Notes under the pieces: model-generated
What the model saw: the letters and a program-made list of their open reading frames with translations, nothing else
Database searches by the model: none
Told to the model about the DNA's origin: nothing
Assembly: GCF_963662885.1 (NCBI RefSeq)
Contig: NZ_OY760059.1
Span: forward strand, 248,001 to 312,000
Direction of reading: 5' to 3'
Length of the DNA stretch: 64,000 nt
Source: an uncultured Pseudodesulfovibrio sp.
GTDB lineage: Bacteria > Desulfobacterota > Desulfovibrionia > Desulfovibrionales > Desulfovibrionaceae
Program-made: the position numbers and the translations under genes
Shown here: positions 52,902-63,463 of the stretch, in pieces
How positions within the stretch are numbered: position 1 is the stretch's first letter
Layout of the letters: every line of letters begins with the position of its first letter

Positions 52902-53990
52902 ATGAGTAAGATCAAAGTTGGATTCATCGGCCTGAACCCCGACAGCCATTGGGCTTCCACCGCGCATATCCCCGCACTCAAGTCCCTAGCCGACGACTTC
53001 GAGGTCGTGGGCGTGGCCAACTCCACCGAGGAGAGCTCCAAGCGGACCGCCGAGGCGCTCAACCTGAAGCACGCCTTCGCCTCCCCCATGGACCTGGTCG
53101 CCTCGGACGAGATCGACCTGGTCGTGGTCACGGTCAAGGTGCCCTACCACTTCGAGCTGGTCTCCGCCGCGTTGAACGCGGGCAAGAACGTGCATTGCGA
53201 GTGGCCGCTGGGCAACGGTCTGGAAGAGGCCCGCAAGCTGGCCGCCCTGGCCGAGGAGAAAGGCGTGGTCGCCACCGTGGGCACGCAGATGCGCGCCGCC
53301 GTGGAGGTCAAATACCTGAGCAAGCTGATCGCCGACGGCTTTGTGGGCGAGGTGCTCTCCTCGACCCTCGTGGCCGACGCGGGCGGCTGGGGGCCGGAAA
53401 CGGTCGCCGATCTGGCCTACCTCAACGACAAGAGCACGGGCGCGACCATGCTGACCATCCCGTTCGGGCACACCCTGGCGGGCGTGCGCGACGTGCTCGG
53501 CGAGTTCAAGGACATCGCCGGTCGCATGATCATCGTGCGCGACAAGGTCAAGGTGACCGACACCGGCGAGACCCTGACCTCCACCTCCGAGGACCAGATC
53601 ATGGTCAACGGTGTGTTCGAGAGCGGCGCGGCCTTCTCCGCCCATTATCGCGGCGGCATGTCCCGGGGGACCAACTTCCTCTGGGAGATCAACGGCACCG
53701 AGGGCGACATCCAGGTCAAGGCCGGTTTCGGCCACGGCCAGATGGCCCAGCTCTCCCTGTTCGGCGTACACGGCGACGAGACCGAGATGCAGCCCCTGAC
53801 CGTTCCGGCCGAGCTGTACGAAGGCCGTCCCGAAGAGGTCATCCCGCGCAACGTCGGCGGCATCTACGCCCTGGTAGCCCAGGACATCAAGAACAACACC
53901 CGCAACGCGCCCAGCTTTGCGGACGCCGTCAAGCTGCATGAGCTGCTCGACGCCATCGAGCAGACCTCGGAAAAGGCTGCCCAACGGTAA
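52902..53990 (+). CDS. Gfo/Idh/MocA-family oxidoreductase, Gal80-like
   Basis: 362 residues. Rossmann domain with GFIGLNPDSHWASTAHIPAL; the usual EKP motif appears as CEWPLG, as in Gal80-like members. The C-terminal alpha/beta domain includes DKSTGATMLTIPFGHTLAG. NAD(P)-dependent sugar or cyclitol oxidoreductase is the general role; Gal80-like members can be regulatory. AGAGGA precedes the ATG at 52902. A large inverted repeat follows its stop. Confidence 0.9.
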   Translation: MSKIKVGFIGLNPDSHWASTAHIPALKSLADDFEVVGVANSTEESSKRTAEALNLKHAFASPMDLVASDEIDLVVVTVKVPYHFELVSAALNAGKNVHCEWPLGNGLEEARKLAALAEEKGVVATVGTQMRAAVEVKYLSKLIADGFVGEVLSSTLVADAGGWGPETVADLAYLNDKSTGATMLTIPFGHTLAGVRDVLGEFKDIAGRMIIVRDKVKVTDTGETLTSTSEDQIMVNGVFESGAAFSAHYRGGMSRGTNFLWEINGTEGDIQVKAGFGHGQMAQLSLFGVHGDETEMQPLTVPAELYEGRPEEVIPRNVGGIYALVAQDIKNNTRNAPSFADAVKLHELLDAIEQTSEKAAQR

Positions 53991-53995
53991 GGCTT

Positions 53996-54029
53996 TTGCC
54001 CGATCCTCCGATTTCGGAGGATCGGGCAA
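53996..54029. repeat. Perfect 16-bp inverted repeat containing the recurring motif
   Basis: Arms 53996-54011 and 54014-54029 (TCGGAGGATCGGGCAA and its complement) around TT, 5 bases after a stop and 40 bases before the next gene. The right arm recurs upstream of two other genes in this cluster. Confidence 0.75.
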
Positions 54030-54068
54030 TCTTCCAAGAGGATTGCCCAAAACGTCCCCGAAAAGGCG

Positions 54069-54581
54069 ATGTATAGGAAACAGAGATTGCGAAACAACTT
54101 ACTAAAGAACGTATTCGTGATATGTCTCGTCATAATGGGCCTCGTCCATGTCCCGAACGCCAGTGCGGCAGCCGGGGACCAAGGCGTTCACGAAGGAGCA
54201 AAGAAAATGTCAGAGAAAACGACCGATATTCAACTTGTCGTCGGCGAGACCGTGATCCCCGCGGTGCTCAACGACAGCAAACCGGCACAGGCGCTGCTGG
54301 CCAAACTGCCCTACACCGTGCGGCTGCAGCGCTACGAACACGATTTTTGCGGAGTCATGAGCGACTCGCTGCCCTATGACAAGACCAGCCTGCGTAGCGG
54401 CTGGAAGAACGGCGACATCGCCTATGCCGTGGACGGGAACTACTTCGCCATCCTTTACAAGGACGAAGAGATCTCCCAGCAGTTCGACGGCATGGTCACC
54501 ATGGGTGCCCTGGACTGCCCGCCGTCTGTCATGGAGACCCTGGACGGAAGCATCTCCGTCAAAATCGAACTGAAGAAATAA
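54069..54581 (+). CDS. Exported cyclophilin-like-fold protein
   Basis: 170 residues. N-terminal hydrophobic signal (NVFVICLVIMGLVHVPNASA) then a cyclophilin-like beta barrel: IQLVVGETVIPAVLNDS, LLAKLPYTVRLQRYEHDFCG, DIAYAVDGNYFAILYKDE. This small family of about 120 residues is usually cytoplasmic and often encoded next to flavodoxin and AraC genes; its reaction is unknown. AAGGAG stands 8 bases before an internal in-frame ATG at 54207, exactly where the domain starts (MSEKTTDIQ). Confidence 0.85.
   Translation: MYRKQRLRNNLLKNVFVICLVIMGLVHVPNASAAAGDQGVHEGAKKMSEKTTDIQLVVGETVIPAVLNDSKPAQALLAKLPYTVRLQRYEHDFCGVMSDSLPYDKTSLRSGWKNGDIAYAVDGNYFAILYKDEEISQQFDGMVTMGALDCPPSVMETLDGSISVKIELKK
54193..54209 (+). 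promoter_or_regulatory. Internal ribosome site and ATG at the signal/domain junction
   Basis: AAGGAG (54193-54198), 8-base spacer, in-frame ATG at 54207 (residue 47) of the cyclophilin-like gene. Confidence 0.55.
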
Positions 54582-54637
54582 CCCGCCGCCCACCCGGCCG
54601 CGGACAAACAAGCAAGAACAACACAAGGAGATTCATC

Positions 54638-55045
54638 ATGAGCGATACCTTCAAGGGAGACGGCATCTTCCCCAAAGGGGCCCTGAACGAGGCCTATGCC
54701 GCATATTTCACCGGCACCAGCTATCTTGAAATGCTTTCCACCGAAGGCGTGTACATCGGCAACGTCACCTTCGAGCCCGGCTGTCGCAACTTCTGGCACA
54801 TCCACCACAAGGGCGGACAGATCCTGCTCGTGACCGCCGGACGCGGCTGGTACCAGGAAGCAGGCAAGCCCGCTCGTGAACTGCACCCCGGCGACGTGGT
54901 CAACATCGCCCCCGAGACCAAGCACTGGCACGGCGCGGCCAAGGATTCCTGGTTCGCCCACGTGGCCGTCGAGGTCCCGGCCGAAGGCAAGTCCAACGAA
55001 TGGCTGGAGCCGGTATCCGACGAAGAGTACGACGCCCTGGATTAA
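54638..55045 (+). CDS. Cytoplasmic cupin-domain protein
   Basis: 135 residues. Cupin metal motif FWHIHHKGGQILLVTAGRGWYQEAG and second motif HPGDVVNIAPETKHWHGA. No signal peptide. This group of cupins often accompanies carboxymuconolactone decarboxylase-like proteins. CAAGGAG precedes the ATG. A related but exported cupin follows 130 bases later, an apparent duplication with one copy for each side of the membrane. Confidence 0.92.
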   Translation: MSDTFKGDGIFPKGALNEAYAAYFTGTSYLEMLSTEGVYIGNVTFEPGCRNFWHIHHKGGQILLVTAGRGWYQEAGKPARELHPGDVVNIAPETKHWHGAAKDSWFAHVAVEVPAEGKSNEWLEPVSDEEYDALD

Positions 55046-55174
55046 TCTTCCGGCGCTGTTCGTCCCCCGATTTTCGCCGACCATGAGGTCGGCGGCACCA
55101 ACCGGGCAACTCCTTCGCGGGTCTCGCAGTGCTCTCCCTGTGGGGGAATCCGGATCAACAAAAAGGAGCATGCA

Positions 55175-55639
55175 ATGAAAAAACTGATTCTGATCATGGC
55201 CGTGCTGGCCTTCGCCGCCGTGGCGTACGCCGAGCAGGGCCAGGTGGCCTATCTGCAGGGAACGCAAAAGTCCTTCAAGGGTCCCGCCGAGTACTTCACC
55301 GGCGACGTGACCGTGGACATGCTGTTCCCGCCCAACGAAACGGCCCAATACTCGGGCGCGTACGTTACCTTCCAGCCCGGCGCCAGGACCAACTGGCACC
55401 TGCACCCGGCCGGACAGCACATGATCGTGACCGACGGCGTGGCCCTTACCGGCACGCGCGACGGCAAGGTCATCGAGTTCCATGAAGGGGAGACCGTGTG
55501 GTGCCCGGTGGGCGTTGACCACTGGCACGGCGCGACCCCGGACGCTCCCATGACACACCTCGTGATCTCCGGAGTGAAGGACGGCAAAGCCGTCGTCTGG
55601 AAGGAAAAGGTCACCGACGAACAATACATGAAGCGATAG
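55175..55639 (+). CDS. Exported cupin-domain protein
   Basis: 154 residues. Sec signal (LILIMAVLAFAAVAYA), then a cupin with TNWHLHPAGQHMIVTDG and FHEGETVWCPVGVDHWHGA. It resembles the preceding cytoplasmic cupin. AAAAGGAG precedes the ATG. Here no internal ATG lies at the signal junction. The next gene begins 10 bases after its stop. Confidence 0.92.
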   Translation: MKKLILIMAVLAFAAVAYAEQGQVAYLQGTQKSFKGPAEYFTGDVTVDMLFPPNETAQYSGAYVTFQPGARTNWHLHPAGQHMIVTDGVALTGTRDGKVIEFHEGETVWCPVGVDHWHGATPDAPMTHLVISGVKDGKAVVWKEKVTDEQYMKR

Positions 55640-55649
55640 GAGGCCGGTC

Positions 55650-56387
55650 ATGCGAAACTGGAAACACTTCCCGTTCCTGATAGCCCTGACCCTGGTCCTC
55701 GCTTTCGCCGCAACAACGGAGGCAAGCGATATGAACAAGGAAACAACCCTCGACGCACGGCAGCAGGCCATCGTGACCATCGCCGCCTTTACCACCACCG
55801 GCGACGTGGAACGGCTCAAACCGGCCCTGAACGAAGGGCTGGATGCCGGAATGACCGTCAACGAGGTCAAGGAAGTCCTCGTCCAGATGTATGCCTACGC
55901 GGGCTTTCCCCGCAGCCTAGGCGGCATCTGGACCTTCATGGGCGTGATGGACGAACGCAAGGCCAAGGGCATTGACGACGAAGTGGGCAAGGACGCCTCT
56001 CCGCTTCCGGCCAACTTCAACCGTGACGCCTACGGCGCCCGCGTGCGCGCCGACCTGTCCGGCCTGAAGGAAGTGCCGCCCGAAGACGCTCCGTACCAGA
56101 AATTTGCGCCGATCATCGACACGTACCTCAAGGAACACCTGTTCGCGGACATCTTCGCCCGCGACGTGCTGACCCATCAGGAACGCGAGCTGGCGACCAT
56201 CGCCTGCCTGGCCAGCCTGGGCCGTGCCGAAGGACCGCTCAACTTCCATATGGGCGCGGCCATGAACACCGGCCTGTCCGAAGGCCAGATGCACGACTTC
56301 GTCAAGGTCCTCGACGCCAAGGTGGGCAAGGACGAGGCGCAAAGCGCGGACAAGGTACTCGCCAAGGTGCTCGAAGCCCGCAAGTAA
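55650..56387 (+). CDS. Exported carboxymuconolactone decarboxylase-like protein with two domains
   Basis: 245 residues. Signal (FLIALTLVLAFAATTEA) then two AhpD/CMD-type helical domains (LDARQQAIVTIAAFTTTGD ... VQMYAYAGFPRSLGG; LTHQERELATIACLASLG). CMD domains often act as small redox or decarboxylation enzymes; the Cys pair of AhpD is absent, so a peroxidase role is unlikely. AGGAGG precedes the ATG; a second GGAGG lies 8 bases before an in-frame ATG at 55731 at the signal junction. Confidence 0.9.
   Translation: MRNWKHFPFLIALTLVLAFAATTEASDMNKETTLDARQQAIVTIAAFTTTGDVERLKPALNEGLDAGMTVNEVKEVLVQMYAYAGFPRSLGGIWTFMGVMDERKAKGIDDEVGKDASPLPANFNRDAYGARVRADLSGLKEVPPEDAPYQKFAPIIDTYLKEHLFADIFARDVLTHQERELATIACLASLGRAEGPLNFHMGAAMNTGLSEGQMHDFVKVLDAKVGKDEAQSADKVLAKVLEARK
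55718..55733 (+). promoter_or_regulatory. Internal ribosome site and ATG at the signal/domain junction
   Basis: GGAGG (55718-55722), 8-base spacer, in-frame ATG at 55731 (residue 28) of the CMD-like gene. Confidence 0.55.
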
Positions 56388-56479
56388 CCTGTTCAGGAAA
56401 AGACTCCCGGCGTGTTCGCTCCGGAGCGGCCCCCTGCCCCGGGGCGGACACGCATCTCAATCTTCAACGACGACGGATT

Positions 56480-57013
56480 ATGAACAAGAAAATACTGATT
56501 ATTTCGGCCAGCCCCAGGAAAAACGCCAACTCCGACATCCTGTGCGAGGAATTTATGCGTGGGGCGCGAGAGGCAGGCCATCAGGCGGAAAAGATTCGTC
56601 TGGCAGAGCATCACATCAATTACTGCACCGGGTGCTGCGCATGCATCAACCACCCCGGGGCGTGCGTCCAGAAGGACGACATGAACGTGATCCTGGAGCA
56701 AATCCTTGAGGCCGACGTACTGGTTCTGGCCAGCCCGGTCTATTTCCGTTCCTTCAACGGCCAGATGAAGACGTTCATGGACAGGGTCTGTCCCATCTAT
56801 CCCCTGATTCACGACAAGGACGTCTATTTCATCGCGTCCGCAGCTGGCGGCAGCTTCCCGGTGGAAAGCACCTTCAAGAGCTACCGCGTCTTCACCGACT
56901 GTCTGGACGTCACCGAAAAGGGAACCGTGGCCGTGACGGGCCTGTGGGAAGCGGGCGGCGCCAAGGGCTCCTCCGCATGCAAAAAGGCCTACGAACTGGG
57001 CCTGAACGCGTAA
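56480..57013 (+). CDS. Flavodoxin-type iron-sulfur flavoprotein, cytoplasmic
   Basis: 177 residues. NADPH-dependent FMN reductase/flavodoxin fold: ILIISASPRKNANSDILCEE binds the FMN phosphate, and the compact cysteine motif CTGCCACINHPGAC binds a 4Fe-4S cluster as in ISF proteins; VLASPVYFRSFNGQMK contacts the flavin. It should carry one or two electrons. No signal peptide. It is a tandem duplicate of the next gene, with near-identical DNA over parts such as GACGTACTGGTTCTGGCCAG. Confidence 0.9.
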   Translation: MNKKILIISASPRKNANSDILCEEFMRGAREAGHQAEKIRLAEHHINYCTGCCACINHPGACVQKDDMNVILEQILEADVLVLASPVYFRSFNGQMKTFMDRVCPIYPLIHDKDVYFIASAAGGSFPVESTFKSYRVFTDCLDVTEKGTVAVTGLWEAGGAKGSSACKKAYELGLNA

Positions 57014-57027
57014 GAAAAGAGGCCGCC

Positions 57028-57705
57028 ATGTGCGACGACAGGGACACTGAAGTGATTTCACCAGAGCGGCGCGAGCTGCTCAAGGCGGGCATAGCCATGG
57101 CCGCCGCCCCTGTCGTGGCCGTGGTGGCCGCCGCCGGACCGGCACAGGCGCAGACCGGCCCGGATAAAACGATCAAGAACGTATTGATCATCTCGGCCAG
57201 CCCCCGGGACGAAGGCAACTCCGACATCCTGTGCGACGAGTTCCTGCGCGGAGCCGTCGAGGCCGGGCACCGGGCCGAGAAGATCCGCCTGTCCGACCAG
57301 AACATCAACTTCTGTACGGGATGTTGCGCCTGCATCTCCGATCCGGGTTCCTGCGTGCAGGACGACGACATGGCTCCCATCCTGAAGAAGGCGCTGGATG
57401 CGGACGTACTGGTTCTGGCCAGCCCGGTCTATTTTTTGACCTTCAACGCCCGGATGAAAAATTTCATCGACCGGTTCTGCCCCATCTACACCATGGTCCG
57501 CGATCTGGACGTCTATTTCATTGCTTCGGCAGCGGGCGGCAAACGGTCCATAGACAGCATCGTGGACGGATACAGGGTCTTCACCGGCTGCCTGTACGGC
57601 GCGAGGGAACGGGGCGTGATCGCCTGCACCGGCGTCTGGGACGAGGGCGGCGTCAAGGGATCCCGCGCCCTGCGTGAAGCCTTTGATGCGGGCCGCAACG
57701 TCTAG
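57028..57705 (+). CDS. Flavodoxin-type iron-sulfur flavoprotein with Tat signal
   Basis: 225 residues. The first 45 add ERRELLKAGIAMAAAPVVAV and an AQA cleavage site, a Tat-like signal; the rest repeats the preceding protein (ISASPRDEGNSDILCDE, CTGCCACISDPGSC, VLASPVYFLTFNARMK). Tat export suits a protein that must fold with FMN and a cluster before transport. It is thus a predicted periplasmic copy of the cytoplasmic flavoprotein. Start at 57028 with AAGAGG upstream. Confidence 0.9.
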   Translation: MCDDRDTEVISPERRELLKAGIAMAAAPVVAVVAAAGPAQAQTGPDKTIKNVLIISASPRDEGNSDILCDEFLRGAVEAGHRAEKIRLSDQNINFCTGCCACISDPGSCVQDDDMAPILKKALDADVLVLASPVYFLTFNARMKNFIDRFCPIYTMVRDLDVYFIASAAGGKRSIDSIVDGYRVFTGCLYGARERGVIACTGVWDEGGVKGSRALREAFDAGRNV

Positions 57706-57717
57706 GCGGGTGAAGCG

Positions 57718-58098
57718 ATGAAAGACAACGGATTTTCAAGGCGGGAGTTCATGGTCAAGGGAGCCGTCGGTCTCGGCCTGGCCGTCACAGTGGAACTGAG
57801 TGGGCTGGGCGGCGTCCTGAATACGCATGCCGTCAAGGCCCTGGCCGCCGAAGCGGCAAAGGAGAAGGCAATGCCCCATGTCAGCGTCAAACTCTGGCCC
57901 GGCCGATCGGAAGAGGACAAGAAACGACTCGCCGAGGCCATCGCGGACGACGTGGTCCGGTTCACCGGAGCCAGCCCGGCCTCGGTCTCGGTCTCCATTG
58001 AGGACATCCCGTCCAACGAGTGGAAGGAACGCGTCTACGACCCGGAAATCCGGGACAAGGCCGACATTTTGTACAAGAAACCCGGCTACTCGATGTAG
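57718..58098 (+). CDS. PptA-type 4-oxalocrotonate tautomerase with Tat signal
   Basis: 126 residues. The Tat signal (SRREFMVKGAVGLGLAVT) is followed near residue 52 by a tautomerase domain: MPHVSVKLWPGRSEEDKKRL and a C-terminal KKPGYSM end as in E. coli PptA. Catalysis in this family needs Pro as the N-terminal residue; in the full-length protein it is internal at residue 53. AAAGGAG lies six bases before an in-frame ATG at 57871 that would produce the domain with Pro at position 2 (residue 1 after Met removal). The long form is perhaps processed after export. Confidence 0.88.
   Translation: MKDNGFSRREFMVKGAVGLGLAVTVELSGLGGVLNTHAVKALAAEAAKEKAMPHVSVKLWPGRSEEDKKRLAEAIADDVVRFTGASPASVSVSIEDIPSNEWKERVYDPEIRDKADILYKKPGYSM
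57858..57873 (+). promoter_or_regulatory. Internal ribosome site and ATG that would restore the catalytic Pro1
   Basis: AAAGGAG (57858-57864), 6-base spacer, ATG at 57871 (residue 52) followed by CCC for Pro. Confidence 0.65.
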
Positions 58099-58107
58099 GA
58101 GGACGAC

Positions 58108-58950
58108 ATGGATATCGTTGTCGGCCGTATGCTGCTGATCGCTCTCATCGCCCTGGCGGCGGCCTGTGTTCCGTCTACGGCCCTGGCCGCCGGAAACAAC
58201 GGCGCGGAAAAGAACCCCCTTTCCCTGTCCGACAAGCGGGTGGAAATCTCCTCGCAGGGCAAAACCGCGACCTTTCAACTCTACGATACGGACGCCGCCC
58301 GCGAGTTCTACGATCAACTGCCCCAGACGCTGGACCTGTCCAACTTCCGCGACGCGCAGTGGATGTTCTACCCGCCCAAAAGGCTGAACGTGAAGCCCGA
58401 AGAAGCCTACCATGACGGGAAAAAAGGCGAGTTGAGCTACTACGAACCCTGGGGCGACGCGTTCATGCTCTACGAGGATTTTTACGCCGGTGATGAAATG
58501 CATCGCCTGGGCGTCGGGCTCAGCGGCGTTGACGGCATTCGTGAGATGTCCGGGACCGCCGTGATCCGCAAGATGAACTCCATCGAACAAAAGGAAGAAA
58601 AGACCATGCAGATAACCGTCAAAGCCAACGGCAAGACCATTGTTTTCGAACTCAATGACAGCCAGGCGGCCAAGGACCTTTACGCCCAGCTGCCGCTGGA
58701 CATCGAAGTGGAGAACTACAGCAGCAACGAGAAGATCTACTACCCGCCCAAAAAGCTGGGCACGGCCAATACCCCGCTGGTCAAGGGAGCCAAGGCCGGC
58801 ACCCTGGCCTACTACGCACCCTGGGGCGACGTGGTCATGTTCTACGGCACCTTCGGGTCCGCCTCGGGGCTGTACGAGCTCGGCAAAGCCGTACAAGGAG
58901 GCAATGACATCCCCTCCCTGAGCGGCACCCTGCGCATCGAGGCCAAGTAG
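58108..58950 (+). CDS. Exported protein with two cyclophilin-like domains
   Basis: 280 residues. Signal (MLLIALIALAAACVPSTALA; no clean lipobox), then two homologous cyclophilin-like domains: residues about 46-160 (TATFQLYDTDAAREFYDQLP ... WGDAFMLYEDF) and about 167-280 (TIVFELNDSQAAKDLYAQLP ... WGDVVMFYGTF). They share KRLNV/KKLGT and YYxPWGD elements. AGGAGG precedes the first ATG. AAGGA stands 10 bases before an in-frame ATG at 58606 that begins the second domain. A fusion of an exported and a formerly separate gene is likely. Confidence 0.85.
   Translation: MDIVVGRMLLIALIALAAACVPSTALAAGNNGAEKNPLSLSDKRVEISSQGKTATFQLYDTDAAREFYDQLPQTLDLSNFRDAQWMFYPPKRLNVKPEEAYHDGKKGELSYYEPWGDAFMLYEDFYAGDEMHRLGVGLSGVDGIREMSGTAVIRKMNSIEQKEEKTMQITVKANGKTIVFELNDSQAAKDLYAQLPLDIEVENYSSNEKIYYPPKKLGTANTPLVKGAKAGTLAYYAPWGDVVMFYGTFGSASGLYELGKAVQGGNDIPSLSGTLRIEAK
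58591..58608 (+). promoter_or_regulatory. Internal ribosome site and ATG between the two duplicated domains
   Basis: AAGGA (58591-58595), 10-base spacer, in-frame ATG at 58606 (residue 167). Weaker than the other internal sites. Confidence 0.4.
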
Positions 58951-58993
58951 GCTGCTACCATCTTAATTTACTGAATATCACGATCTCCTTCAC

Positions 58994-59030
58994 AACGGTC
59001 CTTCGCCCGAAAAAGGGGTGAAGGGCCGTT
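58994..59030 (+). terminator. Hairpin after the double cyclophilin-like gene
   Basis: AACGG-CCTTC-CCC pairs with GGG-GAAGG-CCGTT, with small bulges. No T-run. It lies between the long series and the antiporter gene. Confidence 0.45.
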
Positions 59031-59050
59031 GCGACGTTTCGCACTTCCGT

Positions 59051-59062
59051 AGGATCGGGCAA
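59051..59062 (+). promoter_or_regulatory. Copy of recurring motif AGGATCGGGCAA
   Basis: Identical 12 bases to 54018-54029; 142 bases before the antiporter gene. Confidence 0.35.
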
Positions 59063-59203
59063 GAAATGAAGACGAATCGTCTACCAGTCCCTCCCGAATC
59101 CGCCCTATTATGACAACGTCCGGACCAAGGCCCGATAGGCAACGCCACCAGGCGTCCTCTAAAGCCTTGTGCTGTAAAAAAGACCGTAACGGAGACTTTT
59201 CCA

Positions 59204-61770
<2,567 letters not shown>

Positions 61771-61818
61771 CCTCAACCATAATCAAAACAAAACCGTTTG
61801 TGATACAGGATAGACACT

Positions 61819-62997
61819 TTGGAAACCCTACGTAAAAACATCGGCTTCATCGCGGCCACGTTGTCCATGCTCATGGCCTTTGCCGCGTCCGCCACGCCGA
61901 TCCCCCTCTACGACCTCTACCGTCGGACCGAGGGGCTCACCTACAACGACCTCTCCCTGACCGCCGTGGTCTACTTCATCGGCGCGATTTCGGCCCTCCT
62001 GTTCTTCGGCCGCATCTCGGACCATCTGGGCCGCAAGCCTGTCACCTTCCTCGCCTTCGGACTGGCGGCCGTGGCCAGCCTGATCCTGCTGCACGTGGAC
62101 AGCGCATGGCCGCTGATCATCGCCCGGCTCCTGCTCGGGCTGTCCTGCGGCCTGGCTTCCAGCGCCATCGCGGCGTACGTGGTGGACAGCGCGCCGCCTT
62201 CCCTGAGTTGGTTGTCCGCAGTGATCGTGGGCAACTCGCCCATGGTCGGGCTGACCCTGGGCGCACTGGCCTCGGGCACGCTGGTCGAGTACGCCCCATA
62301 CCCGAGGATGCTCTGTTACCTCTTCGTCCTGATCGAGATCGCGGTGGTCTGTGCCCTGGTCCTGCTGGGCAGGGAGACCATGGAGCGCAAGCCCGGCTTG
62401 GTCGCCTCCTTCCGGCCCACCTTTTCCATGCCCCAAGCGGACAGGCGGCTGTACCCTATCTCGGCCTGCCTCTTTTTGGCCACCTGGGCTCTGGGCGGCT
62501 TTTTCCAGGCCTACGGTCCGTCCATCGCGGCCGACCAACTCGGCTCGTCGAGCACGCTCACCGCAGCCATCGTGTTCTCCTCCTTCCTGCTGCCCAGCGC
62601 CATCGGCGGTCCGCTTTCAGCCAGGCTCTCCCCGGCCCGGGCGCAGCGTTTCGGCATCGTCGGCTTCACCCTGGCCGTGGTCGGCGTGATCATGGCCGTG
62701 AAAATGTCCATGATCGTCACCTTCCTGATCATGAGCGCCATCGCGGGCGCGGCTCAGGGCGTTGCGTTGACGGGCAGCATCCGCTCCCTGCTCGACGGCA
62801 TCTCCTCGCGCGACCGGGCCGGAGTCCTGTCGCTGATCTATGCCACATCGTACACCGGTGCGGCGGTGACCAGCTTTCTGGCCGGTCAGCTCTCCAAGTT
62901 CCTGAACCTCTACCAGTTGCTCCTGTGTTACGGCGGACTGGCCGCCGCAGCCTGCGTGATCACGCTCGTTTTTGCCCGCGAACCGGGGGAGAGCTGA
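61819..62997 (+). CDS. Major facilitator superfamily transporter
   Basis: 392 residues with 12 membrane helices. The loop 2-3 motif is GRISDHLGRKP. TTG start at 61819 with AGGA upstream; the next ATG would remove the first helix. It probably exports a small product or toxin, being last in the series with the reductase. Substrate unknown. Confidence 0.88.
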   Translation: METLRKNIGFIAATLSMLMAFAASATPIPLYDLYRRTEGLTYNDLSLTAVVYFIGAISALLFFGRISDHLGRKPVTFLAFGLAAVASLILLHVDSAWPLIIARLLLGLSCGLASSAIAAYVVDSAPPSLSWLSAVIVGNSPMVGLTLGALASGTLVEYAPYPRMLCYLFVLIEIAVVCALVLLGRETMERKPGLVASFRPTFSMPQADRRLYPISACLFLATWALGGFFQAYGPSIAADQLGSSSTLTAAIVFSSFLLPSAIGGPLSARLSPARAQRFGIVGFTLAVVGVIMAVKMSMIVTFLIMSAIAGAAQGVALTGSIRSLLDGISSRDRAGVLSLIYATSYTGAAVTSFLAGQLSKFLNLYQLLLCYGGLAAAACVITLVFAREPGES

Positions 62998-63079
62998 GCC
63001 TGAGCCGTCAGCGCCGATCAAGAGACACGAATGGGCAACGAATCCCTGCCCAAAAACCCTCCAACGCCTGCCGATTTGG

Positions 63080-63091
63080 ACGATCGGGCAA
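63080..63091 (+). promoter_or_regulatory. Copy of recurring motif (ACGATCGGGCAA)
   Basis: 11 of 12 bases match the motif at 54018 and 59051; the preceding CCGATTT is also shared with the 54 kb copy. It is about 106 bases before the next gene. Confidence 0.35.
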
Positions 63092-63196
63092 TACTTGTGG
63101 AGAAATGGCCTACATGGCCGGTCTGAAATGACGTATGGTGGGGTTGTTAGGTTGACGGAAGGATCACCCTTCCAGACCAACCACAAGGAGCCAAAT

Positions 63197-63418
63197 ATGA
63201 ATATAGTCGAAATATACCAAACTCTCCTGCAGCAGACGGACGCCGCCTGGACCTGCGCCGCCACGGTCGGCGGCTGGTTCTCCGCGGAACTGCTCTGCTC
63301 CATGACCGTGAACATCACCATCCTGGCCGCCGTGCTGTTCGGTGCAGTCCGTTTGTTTGCGCCGATCCGCCTCAAGAACGGGACGGATTCCACCTCAACG
63401 CCCATGCGCCGCAACTGA
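63197..63418 (+). CDS. Small membrane protein
   Basis: 73 residues with one clear membrane helix (MTVNITILAAVLFGAVRLFA), preceded by an amphipathic part. AAGGAG lies 6 bases before the ATG at 63197. No family recognised. It comes 46 bases before a metallo-hydrolase gene and may be co-transcribed with it. Confidence 0.7.
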   Translation: MNIVEIYQTLLQQTDAAWTCAATVGGWFSAELLCSMTVNITILAAVLFGAVRLFAPIRLKNGTDSTSTPMRRN

Positions 63419-63463
63419 TTCGGGTTACGGCCGGGACCAGTCCGCAACACGAGATGCACAGCC

